Assembly: GCA_015067785.1 (NCBI GenBank)
Contig: SVLR01000020.1
Span: 1-39,080 of the forward strand
Direction: 5' to 3'
Length of the DNA: 39,080 bases
Origin: Oscillospiraceae bacterium
Lineage (GTDB): Bacteria; Bacillota; Clostridia; Oscillospirales; Oscillospiraceae
In this document: positions 32,757 to 39,080 of the stretch, in pieces
How positions within the stretch are numbered: the first letter of the stretch is position 1
Layout of the letters: the number at the start of each line of letters is the position of its first letter
Made by a program: the position numbers and the translations under genes
Notes under the pieces: generated by a model
Database searches by the model: none
Told to the model about the DNA's origin: nothing
What the model saw: the letters and a program-made list of their open reading frames with translations, nothing else

Positions 32757-33293
32757 ATGCCCGATTCCCCTGAAATATATTTGATTGCGCAGCTGCTCGG
32801 CTTTATTGGAACCGCCGTTGTTGTAATCGGTATGCAGCAGAAAACCTACAAAATTATTGCCATCTGTAAAATCAGCAATCAAGTTCTTGCCGCAATGCAT
32901 TATTTTTTGCTGGGCGGCTACACGGGAATGGTTACAAATCTTGTAAGCTGTATCACAAACGGATGCTATTATTTCCGTATTAAAAAAGAGAAAAGCACAT
33001 TGCCTTTTATTGTTGCCTTTTCTATACTATTTGTGGCAATTGGATTTCTGTCCTGGCAAGGTCCCATCAGTATTTTTGTTATCCTCGCTAAACTCTTTTC
33101 AACCATTTCCTTGGGTGTGAGAGAACCTAAAAATGTTCGCTTAATCAATCTGCTTTACAATCCCTTCTGGTTGATCTACGACATTTATGTGAAAAGTATT
33201 GCCGGGTGCATCACAGATATTATGATAATACTCTCAACCGCAATTGCCATCCTTCGATTAGATATCCTCCCCCGAAGAAAACAGGCAAATTAA
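32757..33293 (+). CDS. YgjV-like inner membrane protein
   Basis: 178 aa with about five to six hydrophobic helices. The start EIYLIAQLLGFIGTAVVVIGMQQKTYKIIAICKISNQVLAAMHYFLLGGYTGM in outline, with the later YNPFWLIYDIYVKSIAGCITDIMII, matches the YgjV family of uncharacterised membrane proteins. Function unknown; its place as last gene of the sugar operon may point to transport or sensing, but this is context only. AAGGAG is 8 nt before the ATG. Confidence 0.8.
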   Translation: MPDSPEIYLIAQLLGFIGTAVVVIGMQQKTYKIIAICKISNQVLAAMHYFLLGGYTGMVTNLVSCITNGCYYFRIKKEKSTLPFIVAFSILFVAIGFLSWQGPISIFVILAKLFSTISLGVREPKNVRLINLLYNPFWLIYDIYVKSIAGCITDIMIILSTAIAILRLDILPRRKQAN

Positions 33294-33448
33294 CACGGTG
33301 GCATTTCGTATGATCCTTTTTCATTAGAAAATATCGTGTGCCTTATTGTAATATAAAATACCCATCTCTTAATAGCTGCCATTCTCGATAACCGCCTATG
33401 TTGCACGAAAGGTTACAGGACATCACCGCATAGCGAACATAGCTACTA

Positions 33449-33484
33449 CCGCCAAACGGCAGCTAACAAAACGAATAGAACAAT
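33449..33484. repeat. About 45-bp flank repeat, copy A
   Basis: Ends GGCAGCTAACAAAACGAA-T-AGAACAAT; compare copy B at 33986-34031 and copy C at 38580-38626. A short GCC/GGC stem precedes the AC-rich tail in A and B. Confidence 0.55.
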
Positions 33485-33626
33485 AAAAGGCATCGGTGGG
33501 AGAAATCCTGCCGATGCCTTGCTTTGTGGCGTATTAAGCTAAAAGAATAAATATATCTCGGTTTTTAAGATTTTGCAGCCGTTGATTGCGGTCGTGTGCT
33601 AAGAAATCCACTTGCTGATATTCTAT

Positions 33627-33646
33627 TATGGGTCAAAATATGGGTC
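33627..33646. repeat. TATGGGTCAAAA tandem motif, copy 1
   Basis: Two near-identical 10-12 bp units in tandem (TATGGGTCAAAA, TATGGGTC). It matches 33914-33933 at 19 of 20 bases; the two copies lie on either side of the tRNA fragment. Confidence 0.6.
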
Positions 33647-33707
33647 GGGGCAGTTTTGGGGAGGTTTTCGGAAATTAAGTTTGAACTTTTTGGTCCCAAA
33701 AGTAAAG

Positions 33708-33743
33708 AAAAAGTCCTGAAATCGTATGATTTCAGGACTTTTT
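33708..33743 (-). terminator. Intrinsic terminator of the (partial) tRNA-Met gene
   Basis: AAAAAGTCCTGAAATC and its complement with loop GTAT; T-run on the minus strand directly after the tRNA CCA end. Confidence 0.88.
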
Positions 33744-33744
33744 A

Positions 33745-33789
33745 TGGTTGCGGAGGCAGGACTCGAACCTACGACCTCCGGGTTATGAG
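33745..33789 (-). tRNA. tRNA-Met(CAT) 3' half, integration-site remnant
   Basis: The minus strand holds an intact 3' half: anticodon loop CTCATAA, 3' anticodon arm CCCGG, variable region, T-arm GTAGG-TTCGAGT-CCTGC, acceptor strand CTCCGCA, discriminator A and encoded CCA. Upstream of the anticodon loop the sequence (GACGGCAG) cannot pair with CCCGG and has no D-arm. The gene is therefore a 45-nt fragment, the classic attachment-site copy left by tyrosine-recombinase elements. Confidence 0.85.
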
Positions 33790-33913
33790 CTGCCGTCGGA
33801 ACCGAAAACCCTTACTACACGGTGCTTTTGGGCGCTTTTGCGTCCACTTTTCGGGCTAACCCGAAGGTCAAGAGTCCATTTCGCGCCACTTTGTCCACCG
33901 TCTGCTATCCCCG

Positions 33914-33933
33914 TATGGGTCAAAACATGGGTC
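33914..33933. repeat. TATGGGTCAAAA tandem motif, copy 2
   Basis: TATGGGTCAAAACATGGGTC, on the island side of the tRNA fragment. See copy 1 at 33627-33646. Confidence 0.6.
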
Positions 33934-33985
33934 AAACCTATTTGTCCGCATTTATAGGCGGGTCATCCCACTGTCGCCACACGGC

Positions 33986-34031
33986 ATCAACTAATGCCAC
34001 CTAACGGCACCTAACAAAACGAACAGAACAA
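33986..34031. repeat. About 45-bp flank repeat, copy B
   Basis: TGCC-ACCTAAC-GGCA mini-hairpin followed by CCTAACAAAACGAACAGAAC; it abuts the stop codon of the primase-helicase gene. Confidence 0.6.
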
Positions 34032-36938
34032 TTAACCCTTCGGCAGAGCCAGCTGTTCCGGATTGTAAGTGCAGTAAACTATATTCAGCAATTCCTTCGC
34101 CAATTCCGTACTGCACAGGCGCATTACGCCATTGTCTGCTCTTTCGAATCCCAAGAAATTGATACCGCCATACCACACCGTCTGCCGATCTATCACCGCA
34201 TAGCGCTGGTACACCTGGGGTTTGCAGATCACTTGGATATTGTTTTCCTCCAAGTGTGAAATCACCTTATGTACCTTTTCCCACGACTCACTCTTGTATA
34301 ATGTCTCATCGTTAGTAATCACTGTCGCCCTTATCTTTTCTGGTAGTAAAGACAACACGCGCTTTACCTGCCCCATATGCAGATATGGGCTAACAATCAA
34401 CACATCTCTTTGTGCACTCTGAATATCCTCTGCAAACCGTAACCAGTATTCATCTTGACCGAAGATCCGTTCTCCCCCTGCTGCGTCAGTTTTTTCACCT
34501 CTCACTTGATAGCCAATCGCAGCATAACCGGATAGTCGCTTTTGATACATCCGTTCCAACATAGGTACACGCAGGTCCACATAGTCATAGATCAGCACTT
34601 CCTGCTTACCTTTATAATTCCGGTGTAAACGACCGGCATACTGTGCAAGTGTACCCTTCCAGGATATGGGCATCGCCAGGAACAATGTGTCCAGCCTTGG
34701 TAAATCGAAGCCTTCGCCCACATATCTGCCCGTCGCAACCAGCACAAGCGATTCCTCCTGTGGAATCTGCGTAAGTTTTTGCAAAAGTTCCCGTTTTTCC
34801 TTTGCTGTTCCTTTGCCGGACAACAGAATTACATTCTGTGCCTTACCTCCCAGCATCTGCGCTAGTACTTGGGCATGCTCATATCGCTCGGATAGAACGA
34901 TAGGTGTTCTTCCTTTCGCTACTACTTGTATCACATCATTCACAATTTGTGCATTTCGCTTTTCATCGATCTGCATTGCAGCGTAAGCATCTGTAATTTT
35001 CCAAGGAAGCGTATCCGTCAGCGGTTGTGAAAACGCGGTGAATCTTGGGAGTACCGCATGAGCAAAAGTCCGTTTCTCCGCTTGTTGCTTTGCATCTACT
35101 TGGTAACGGATCGGACCGCATTGCATAAAGATAATGGGCTGATGACCATCTTGTCGGCTTGGAGTTGCTGTTAATCCATAAACATACTTAGCATTTACTT
35201 CCTTCAGCACCTTTTCAAAGCTGACTGCGGATATGTGATGACATTCGTCAACGATAACCATACCATAATCCTTGACTAAGTCTCGAACCCCATCGTCGGA
35301 GATCAGCGATTGCATAATTGCAACATCTACAAATCCAGCCAGGTTGTCTTTTCCACCACCCAGTTGGCCAATCAACGAACGTTCTTTCTTGCGGCCTCGC
35401 TTCTTTGGCAATTCCGGTAAAGCTTCATCGATCTCCAAGAACTCCGACAAAGATCTCTTCCACTGATCCAGCAGAGCCTGCGTATGCACCAGAATCAGCG
35501 TGTTGACCTTACGCTCACCAATCAAATACGCAGCTACTACCGTTTTGCCAAAGGCAGTTGTGGCAGAGAGAACACCATTATTGTACAGCAACAAAGCTTC
35601 CGCTGCCGGCACTTGTTCCTCACGCAGGACGCCCTTGAAGCTGGCACGAATTGGGTTGCCGGCACAAGTTTTATCTTCAATTTCGTAGGCAGTACCTGCC
35701 TGATCCAACAATTGAATCAATGCATCCTCGCAACACCGCGGCAACGTCAGATAGCCGTCCCGTTCCTCCGCTGTACAAATGATACGAGGCTTGTCATAAG
35801 TCGGCAGGCGCATCGCTTGGGATTTGTAAAAATCCGGATTGCGGAACGCAGCCAATCTCAGTAGCTGATTTCTTGCCCGGGGCGAAAAGCCATCCGCCGG
35901 AATATACAGCATATTCGCTCTTGTGATTTTTTGAACGCCATAGAAGTCCATTGCAGATAGTTTTGTTGGTCGTCTCTTCTCCCACGGCTTTACCTCTGCC
36001 TCCACGGCACATAAATTGCCCAAGGCATCACCGTAGCTATGGGCTTTTATCAAAGCCTCCACCTGCTCCGGAGATACAGTCTGCATCTGTGAAAAATAAG
36101 CCCATTGGTCTGGATAGGGTGCAAAGGATTGGTCCACAAATACGCTGTTGCCTTTCTTTCGAGCCTGTCCCTGCAATGGCAATGCGATCAGATTGCCAAA
36201 TCCGCCATTGGGAAGCGTATCCTGGCAAGGAAACATCCGATCATAGGCATCCAGTTTCAGCTTCCCTTCCCGCTCCATAGCTGCTGTCAACAAAGCGCTT
36301 CCCAGCTTTCTCGCCACCGCACAGGACACCGCTGCCGAGAAAAATATCCAAAGGTGAGCGCCTTGGCCACTACGAGATCGCTCCACACCGAACGGGATCT
36401 CCCATTCTTCGCACACACGCCTCACAGCAAGTACATTTTCCTGCCACCCATCATCATCAAAATCGACAGCCAGAAAGTAGCAGGTATCGTCCGGCAGGAT
36501 TGGATAAATGCCGATAACATCCCTTCCATAAAAGTCATTGCCCCTAAGATGGTCATAAATTACTTGATCATTCAAAGCAACCAACTCACGATGTTCACAT
36601 TTCGAGCAAGTACCCTTCGGTTTGACACAAACACCGTCTCTCCATTCGTTGGCGCATACTGGTGAATAACCGCCCTTCTCTTTCTTGGTACTATACCACC
36701 GGCGGGCGAACACATCCTCTCGGCCACGGAGCAAGCTTCGAAACAGCCGGATCTTATCATCTGTAGAGCTACGCATATGTACTGTCGCTGCAGGTACTTG
36801 CTGTGTACTATCTTCTCGAACTGGTACAACAGGCACGGCTACTTCAGTCGTCCCCAGCTTGCTCCGCAATATTTTGATTTCCGCTTCCAATTCTTCAACT
36901 CTCCGTTGCAATGCCCTACACTTCGCTTCCCAATCCAT
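34032..36938 (-). CDS. AEP primase-SF2 helicase-PLD fusion (TOTE-type conflict system protein)
   Basis: 968 aa. An N-terminal coiled coil (4-28) precedes a Cys cluster (C95, C104, C111, C114) and an archaeo-eukaryotic primase domain with catalytic-type D159 and D161 (LAVDFDDDGW), ERSRSGQGAHLWIFFS (186-201) and CQDTLPNGGFGNLIALPLQG (238-257). The SF2 helicase part has Walker A TAFGKT (461-466), DECH (564-567), GLTATPSR (588-595) and QYAGRLHRNYKGK (766-778). A C-terminal PLD-like domain (about 830-968) has IVSPYLHMGQV and YAVIDRQTVWYGGINFLG, but Y910-Q-R912 stands where H-x-K is expected. Pfam names such primase domains after TOTE conflict systems; a role against foreign nucleic acid is inference. 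GAGGTG lies about 7 nt before the ATG. A terminator hairpin lies 27 bp upstream. Confidence 0.88.
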   Translation of the reverse strand: MDWEAKCRALQRRVEELEAEIKILRSKLGTTEVAVPVVPVREDSTQQVPAATVHMRSSTDDKIRLFRSLLRGREDVFARRWYSTKKEKGGYSPVCANEWRDGVCVKPKGTCSKCEHRELVALNDQVIYDHLRGNDFYGRDVIGIYPILPDDTCYFLAVDFDDDGWQENVLAVRRVCEEWEIPFGVERSRSGQGAHLWIFFSAAVSCAVARKLGSALLTAAMEREGKLKLDAYDRMFPCQDTLPNGGFGNLIALPLQGQARKKGNSVFVDQSFAPYPDQWAYFSQMQTVSPEQVEALIKAHSYGDALGNLCAVEAEVKPWEKRRPTKLSAMDFYGVQKITRANMLYIPADGFSPRARNQLLRLAAFRNPDFYKSQAMRLPTYDKPRIICTAEERDGYLTLPRCCEDALIQLLDQAGTAYEIEDKTCAGNPIRASFKGVLREEQVPAAEALLLYNNGVLSATTAFGKTVVAAYLIGERKVNTLILVHTQALLDQWKRSLSEFLEIDEALPELPKKRGRKKERSLIGQLGGGKDNLAGFVDVAIMQSLISDDGVRDLVKDYGMVIVDECHHISAVSFEKVLKEVNAKYVYGLTATPSRQDGHQPIIFMQCGPIRYQVDAKQQAEKRTFAHAVLPRFTAFSQPLTDTLPWKITDAYAAMQIDEKRNAQIVNDVIQVVAKGRTPIVLSERYEHAQVLAQMLGGKAQNVILLSGKGTAKEKRELLQKLTQIPQEESLVLVATGRYVGEGFDLPRLDTLFLAMPISWKGTLAQYAGRLHRNYKGKQEVLIYDYVDLRVPMLERMYQKRLSGYAAIGYQVRGEKTDAAGGERIFGQDEYWLRFAEDIQSAQRDVLIVSPYLHMGQVKRVLSLLPEKIRATVITNDETLYKSESWEKVHKVISHLEENNIQVICKPQVYQRYAVIDRQTVWYGGINFLGFERADNGVMRLCSTELAKELLNIVYCTYNPEQLALPKG

Positions 36939-36959
36939 AAACGCACCTCTCTTTCAAGT

Positions 36960-37005
36960 AAAAACCGCCGTAGGGTGGTATCCTGTAGCATACCGTCCTA
37001 CGGCG
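36960..37005 (-). terminator. Terminator / attenuator between the AlbA_2 gene and the primase-helicase gene
   Basis: CGCCGTAGG/CCTACGGCG outer stem with an inner GGTAT/ATACC stem, followed on the minus strand by GGTTTTTAC. Only 21 bp separate it from the helicase ATG, so no full promoter fits after it. Confidence 0.8.
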
Positions 37006-37104
37006 ATTATCGTTATTAATTATCTCACACGCATGCAAATTGTATTGGTTGACCGTATACTTTACGGCGCTTGTATATTCTCTTGCTTACGATTCCCATA
37101 TAGG

Positions 37105-38481
37105 TCAAAGATCAATATAGATTTTCCACATGCCTTTCTTGCGACCACCGATGCGTTCGAGCACTTTCTGCTTTTCCAACACTTGAATATGTCTGCTAAC
37201 CGTCTTGCGATGAACGCCCATTACTTCAGCTATTTGCTGCATTGTTATCGCCGGATTCTCCGTAATCAGTTTCAAAATTTCTTTATCCGTTTCTGAGAGA
37301 TTTAATGAGACATTTAATGGGACATTTAATGGGACATTGGTTGTCCCTTTTCTGTGTATTACTCGCTCAACAGGCGCATCGAAACGAATCATCAGATCCC
37401 GAGGATGTATCGTGTACACAGGTTCATCCAATCCACCATCTTTACAAGAACGGAATATTTTCTCAACACCTCGTCCCCAACTTTCGATAAAGCCCGCCAA
37501 ATAAAACACATGGGCAATTCGCGGATTGTGTGGTTTGGAATTATGCTTGCCCAGCAAATCCTCCATTGTCCAATTATCCGGCAACATACCATCATTAGCA
37601 ATATACAACTTATCATCATACACGCTAATTTGAATTGGGACTCCGGAAGAATAATCTTTATGGACAATTGCGTTCAGCAAAGCTTCGCGAACCGCCTCCT
37701 CTGGGAACGGATAACGCTCAATTCTCTGAATTCCCTCATAAGAGATTTTTGCACGCAGGTACTTGTGATAAAGTAAATCAACTGTCTTATCGACCTGTTC
37801 TACAACAGACCCGTGTATTTCATCCTGGTATAGGATCTCTGAGTCATTTTCAAAATAACCAATCTTAATAAAGGCACCAAAAATATACTTTTCTGGATTA
37901 TCATGGAACAGCAGAACTGCTGCATTGGACAGATACCCATTACTGAGCAAGTTCAATTTACCAACCAGTTCCTCTTTGTTCTCCTGGCGCAAGTCGCTAT
38001 CCAATCTTCCCTTTTTCTCCGCCTTGGAAATAAATACAGAAATCGCTTTATCACTCAATTCCGATGCATTAATGTACGGCACGGGCACTCCGTCCCATGT
38101 CACGCCCTGTTTGCGAAGCATAAATTCATCTAAGCTCGCACCAGTCAGCATTTGCATCGTACTTCCGGAACGCAAATAATACTTTCCTCGACAACTCACC
38201 GGAAATGGATGAGGCAGTACTACAATTTCGATATATTCCTCATTTCCTTCCGATAAATGGTTTACTTCTGCAATAATGCCCAGTGCGTTTCGGATTTTGT
38301 TGGGCAGATCTTCCAATAACTTCTTAACATTATCAATGCCTAAGACCTGACCACTATCATTCACACCAATATAGATTTTGCCACCCTGCCCATTAGCAAA
38401 ACCACAAATCCAGTTCAAGTATTCATCCCGCCAGGATTCCTTCCACTCAACATTCTGCTTTTCGATCAAGTCCCGCACCAC
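37105..38481 (-). CDS. AlbA_2 (Schlafen-like) domain, HATPase and winged-helix protein
   Basis: 458 aa. An N-terminal AlbA_2 domain (about 8-125) shows EWKESWRDEYLNWICGFANGQGGKIYIGVND and the later YYLRSGSTMQML. A HATPase_c_4-type domain carries EEAVREALLNAIVHKDYSSG and LYIANDGMLP. A C-terminal winged helix reads ETDKEILKLITENPAITMQQIAEVMGVHRKTVSRHIQVLE in outline. A tandem VPLNVPLNVSLN linker comes from a 12-bp DNA repeat. Such proteins are often labelled RecG-like or putative transcriptional regulators and are frequent in defence islands; the activity is unknown. The first codon is GTG at 38481 with AAAGG close by; a TTG 12 nt downstream is an alternative. It lies upstream of the primase-helicase gene. 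Confidence 0.88.
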   Translation of the reverse strand: MVRDLIEKQNVEWKESWRDEYLNWICGFANGQGGKIYIGVNDSGQVLGIDNVKKLLEDLPNKIRNALGIIAEVNHLSEGNEEYIEIVVLPHPFPVSCRGKYYLRSGSTMQMLTGASLDEFMLRKQGVTWDGVPVPYINASELSDKAISVFISKAEKKGRLDSDLRQENKEELVGKLNLLSNGYLSNAAVLLFHDNPEKYIFGAFIKIGYFENDSEILYQDEIHGSVVEQVDKTVDLLYHKYLRAKISYEGIQRIERYPFPEEAVREALLNAIVHKDYSSGVPIQISVYDDKLYIANDGMLPDNWTMEDLLGKHNSKPHNPRIAHVFYLAGFIESWGRGVEKIFRSCKDGGLDEPVYTIHPRDLMIRFDAPVERVIHRKGTTNVPLNVPLNVSLNLSETDKEILKLITENPAITMQQIAEVMGVHRKTVSRHIQVLEKQKVLERIGGRKKGMWKIYIDL

Positions 38482-38500
38482 CTTTCCTGTGTATATATGT

Positions 38501-38528
38501 ATTATACCATAATTATGGGATTGTTCAA
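38501..38528 (-). promoter_or_regulatory. Promoter with palindromic operator, AlbA_2 gene
   Basis: Minus-strand TTGAAC, 16-bp spacer, perfect TATAAT. The spacer contains the perfect 12-bp palindrome CCATAATTATGG (38507-38518) directly against the -10 box. Confidence 0.8.
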
Positions 38529-38579
38529 GTTATTTATGCAAAACCTCTTCCACCTCTTCCAACTACTATCACCAAACAA

Positions 38580-38626
38580 TTGCACACAATGCCGCCTGCC
38601 GACACATAACAACATGAACAGAACAA
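38580..38626. repeat. About 45-bp flank repeat, copy C
   Basis: ATGCCGCCTGCCGACACATAACAACATGAACAGAACAAAT in outline; 23 of 28 bases in the tail match copy B. It lies upstream of the AlbA_2 promoter, so B and C bracket the two-gene cassette. Confidence 0.5.
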
Positions 38627-38696
38627 ATATACCCTATATCAGTAGCAGAAACCTTCCTGACGGAGCGCCTTGAAAATCCCAAATAGCCGCTCTTCA

Positions 38697-39080
38697 TTAT
38701 TTAAGAATCTCAAATCCATCAAACAAAAAATGTATCTTATCAATGCGTTTATTAATATGCCAGTGACCACAGTACCAGGCTTTATAACTGAGCCGTTCAG
38801 CAATTGTGTCCAACCACACCTCGGTACTGTTATCTACAGTCAATTGATCCACACCGGAAAGAAATGCTTCTCGCGGAATATACCGTTCCGGACAAGTGTG
38901 GGTCAGCACTGCATCCACCTTCCAGTTTAGCGCATCCAGTTTCTGCTCCACGCTTGCCTTTATCTCTTCGGATGGTTGCTCATCCGGGAACCAGTTCAAA
39001 TCGCGCTGAAGCCGGTACCATTTATCAACGGAGTAAGCACCACCAATAACAATAGTCTTTTGCCCGTCCAAATCATAAAC
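38697..39080 (-). CDS. Calcineurin-like metallophosphoesterase, C-terminal part (cut by window edge)
   Basis: The frame is open to the right edge; at 39080 it reads VYDLDGQKTIVIGGAYSVDK, so the start is outside the window. The C-terminal metal site is visible: VLTHTCPERYIP with the metal-binding His, and WYCGHWHINKRI with the GHxH motif. FDGFEIL ends the protein. The N-terminal D-x-H and GNHD motifs would lie outside. IGGAYSVDKWYRL and WFPDEQPSEEI are typical of a phage/island-associated subfamily. Substrate unknown. Confidence 0.88.
   Translation of the reverse strand, partial: VYDLDGQKTIVIGGAYSVDKWYRLQRDLNWFPDEQPSEEIKASVEQKLDALNWKVDAVLTHTCPERYIPREAFLSGVDQLTVDNSTEVWLDTIAERLSYKAWYCGHWHINKRIDKIHFLFDGFEILK

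Larger units (their letters stand above)
33294..33706. other. Intergenic stretch holding a hairpin and repeat copies
   Basis: No gene supported. It contains a decayed repeat copy (33449-33484), a GGCATCGG/CCGATGCC hairpin (33489-33518) followed by TTGCTTTG that may end the kinase operon, and a 20-bp tandem motif (33627-33646). Confidence 0.55.

Noticed and set aside
33596..33957. Plus-strand frames reading GGRTRTYDLRVMS and similar across 33745-33789
   Set aside because: These are translations of the antisense of a tRNA 3' half, a well-known source of spurious proteins.
33986..34031. Flank repeat as an integron attC site
   Set aside because: The CTAAC-like core is suggestive, but the paired inner and outer complementary arms of attC are not present and no integron integrase is seen.
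33428..34206. 14-bp match ATCACCGCATAGCG between 33429-33442 and the helicase gene as evidence for a decayed helicase copy
   Set aside because: Flanking translation shows no further similarity, and one such match is expected by chance in a window of this size.
37297..37345. 12-bp tandem repeat as a possible CRISPR or minisatellite
   Set aside because: Three in-frame copies coding VPLN/VSLN inside the AlbA_2 protein; simple coding repeat without spacers.

Overview
The window looks like a chromosomal segment of an uncultured gut-type Clostridia (Bacillota), most likely Oscillospiraceae/Ruminococcaceae. The evidence is the Gram-positive gene order rimP-nusA-ylxR-ylxQ-infB-rbfA-truB-ribF-rpsO-pnp, strong GGAGG ribosome binding sites, sigma-A promoters, and families of palindromic intergenic repeats of the kind seen in this group. 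The placement is inference; there is no rRNA gene here to test it.

Left part, 1-14.5 kb, almost all on the minus strand. The main block is a translation and RNA-metabolism operon, read right to left. It starts at a clear promoter at 13271-13299, passes a terminator-like leader hairpin, and continues rimP, nusA, ylxR (rnpM), ylxQ, infB, rbfA, truB, ribF. A second promoter then drives rpsO, followed by a terminator, a long leader hairpin and pnp. Beyond pnp lie a lipoprotein with a barnase-like domain, a GNAT acetyltransferase, an RlmD-type rRNA methyltransferase and the start of a DUF559 nuclease-like gene cut by the window edge. An ADP-ribosylglycohydrolase homologue that lacks its metal ligands is divergent from the next block.

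Middle, 14.5-18 kb, plus strand: a complete deoxynucleoside salvage set, deoC-deoD-deoB-cdd, interrupted by two paired-palindrome repeats and ended by a perfect 35-bp inverted repeat. From 18 to 20 kb there are a DUF4886 SGNH-like protein and a two-helix membrane protein with a possible Kir-channel-like layout.

20.5-25 kb is a small mobile unit: a large serine recombinase, a small ORF, an XRE regulator and a divergent Cys-repeat lipoprotein. The lipoprotein meets a truncated polysaccharide deacetylase at a sharp breakpoint near 24430. The deacetylase is downstream of a GH38 alpha-mannosidase. At 28-33.3 kb a divergent sugar-phosphate cluster (YjbQ family, TIM-like isomerase // SIS isomerase, DeoR regulator, FGGY kinase, YgjV-like membrane protein) surrounds a promoter region rich in TTTCGT operator-like motifs.

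At 33745-33789 the 3' half of a tRNA-Met gene, with its terminator, marks an integration scar. To its right is an accessory island: an AEP primase-SF2 helicase-PLD fusion of the type named after TOTE conflict systems, an AlbA_2/ATPase/winged-helix protein, and a metallophosphoesterase that runs off the window. The two-gene cassette lies between imperfect copies of a ~45-bp repeat and is the best candidate here for an under-described defence or conflict system.
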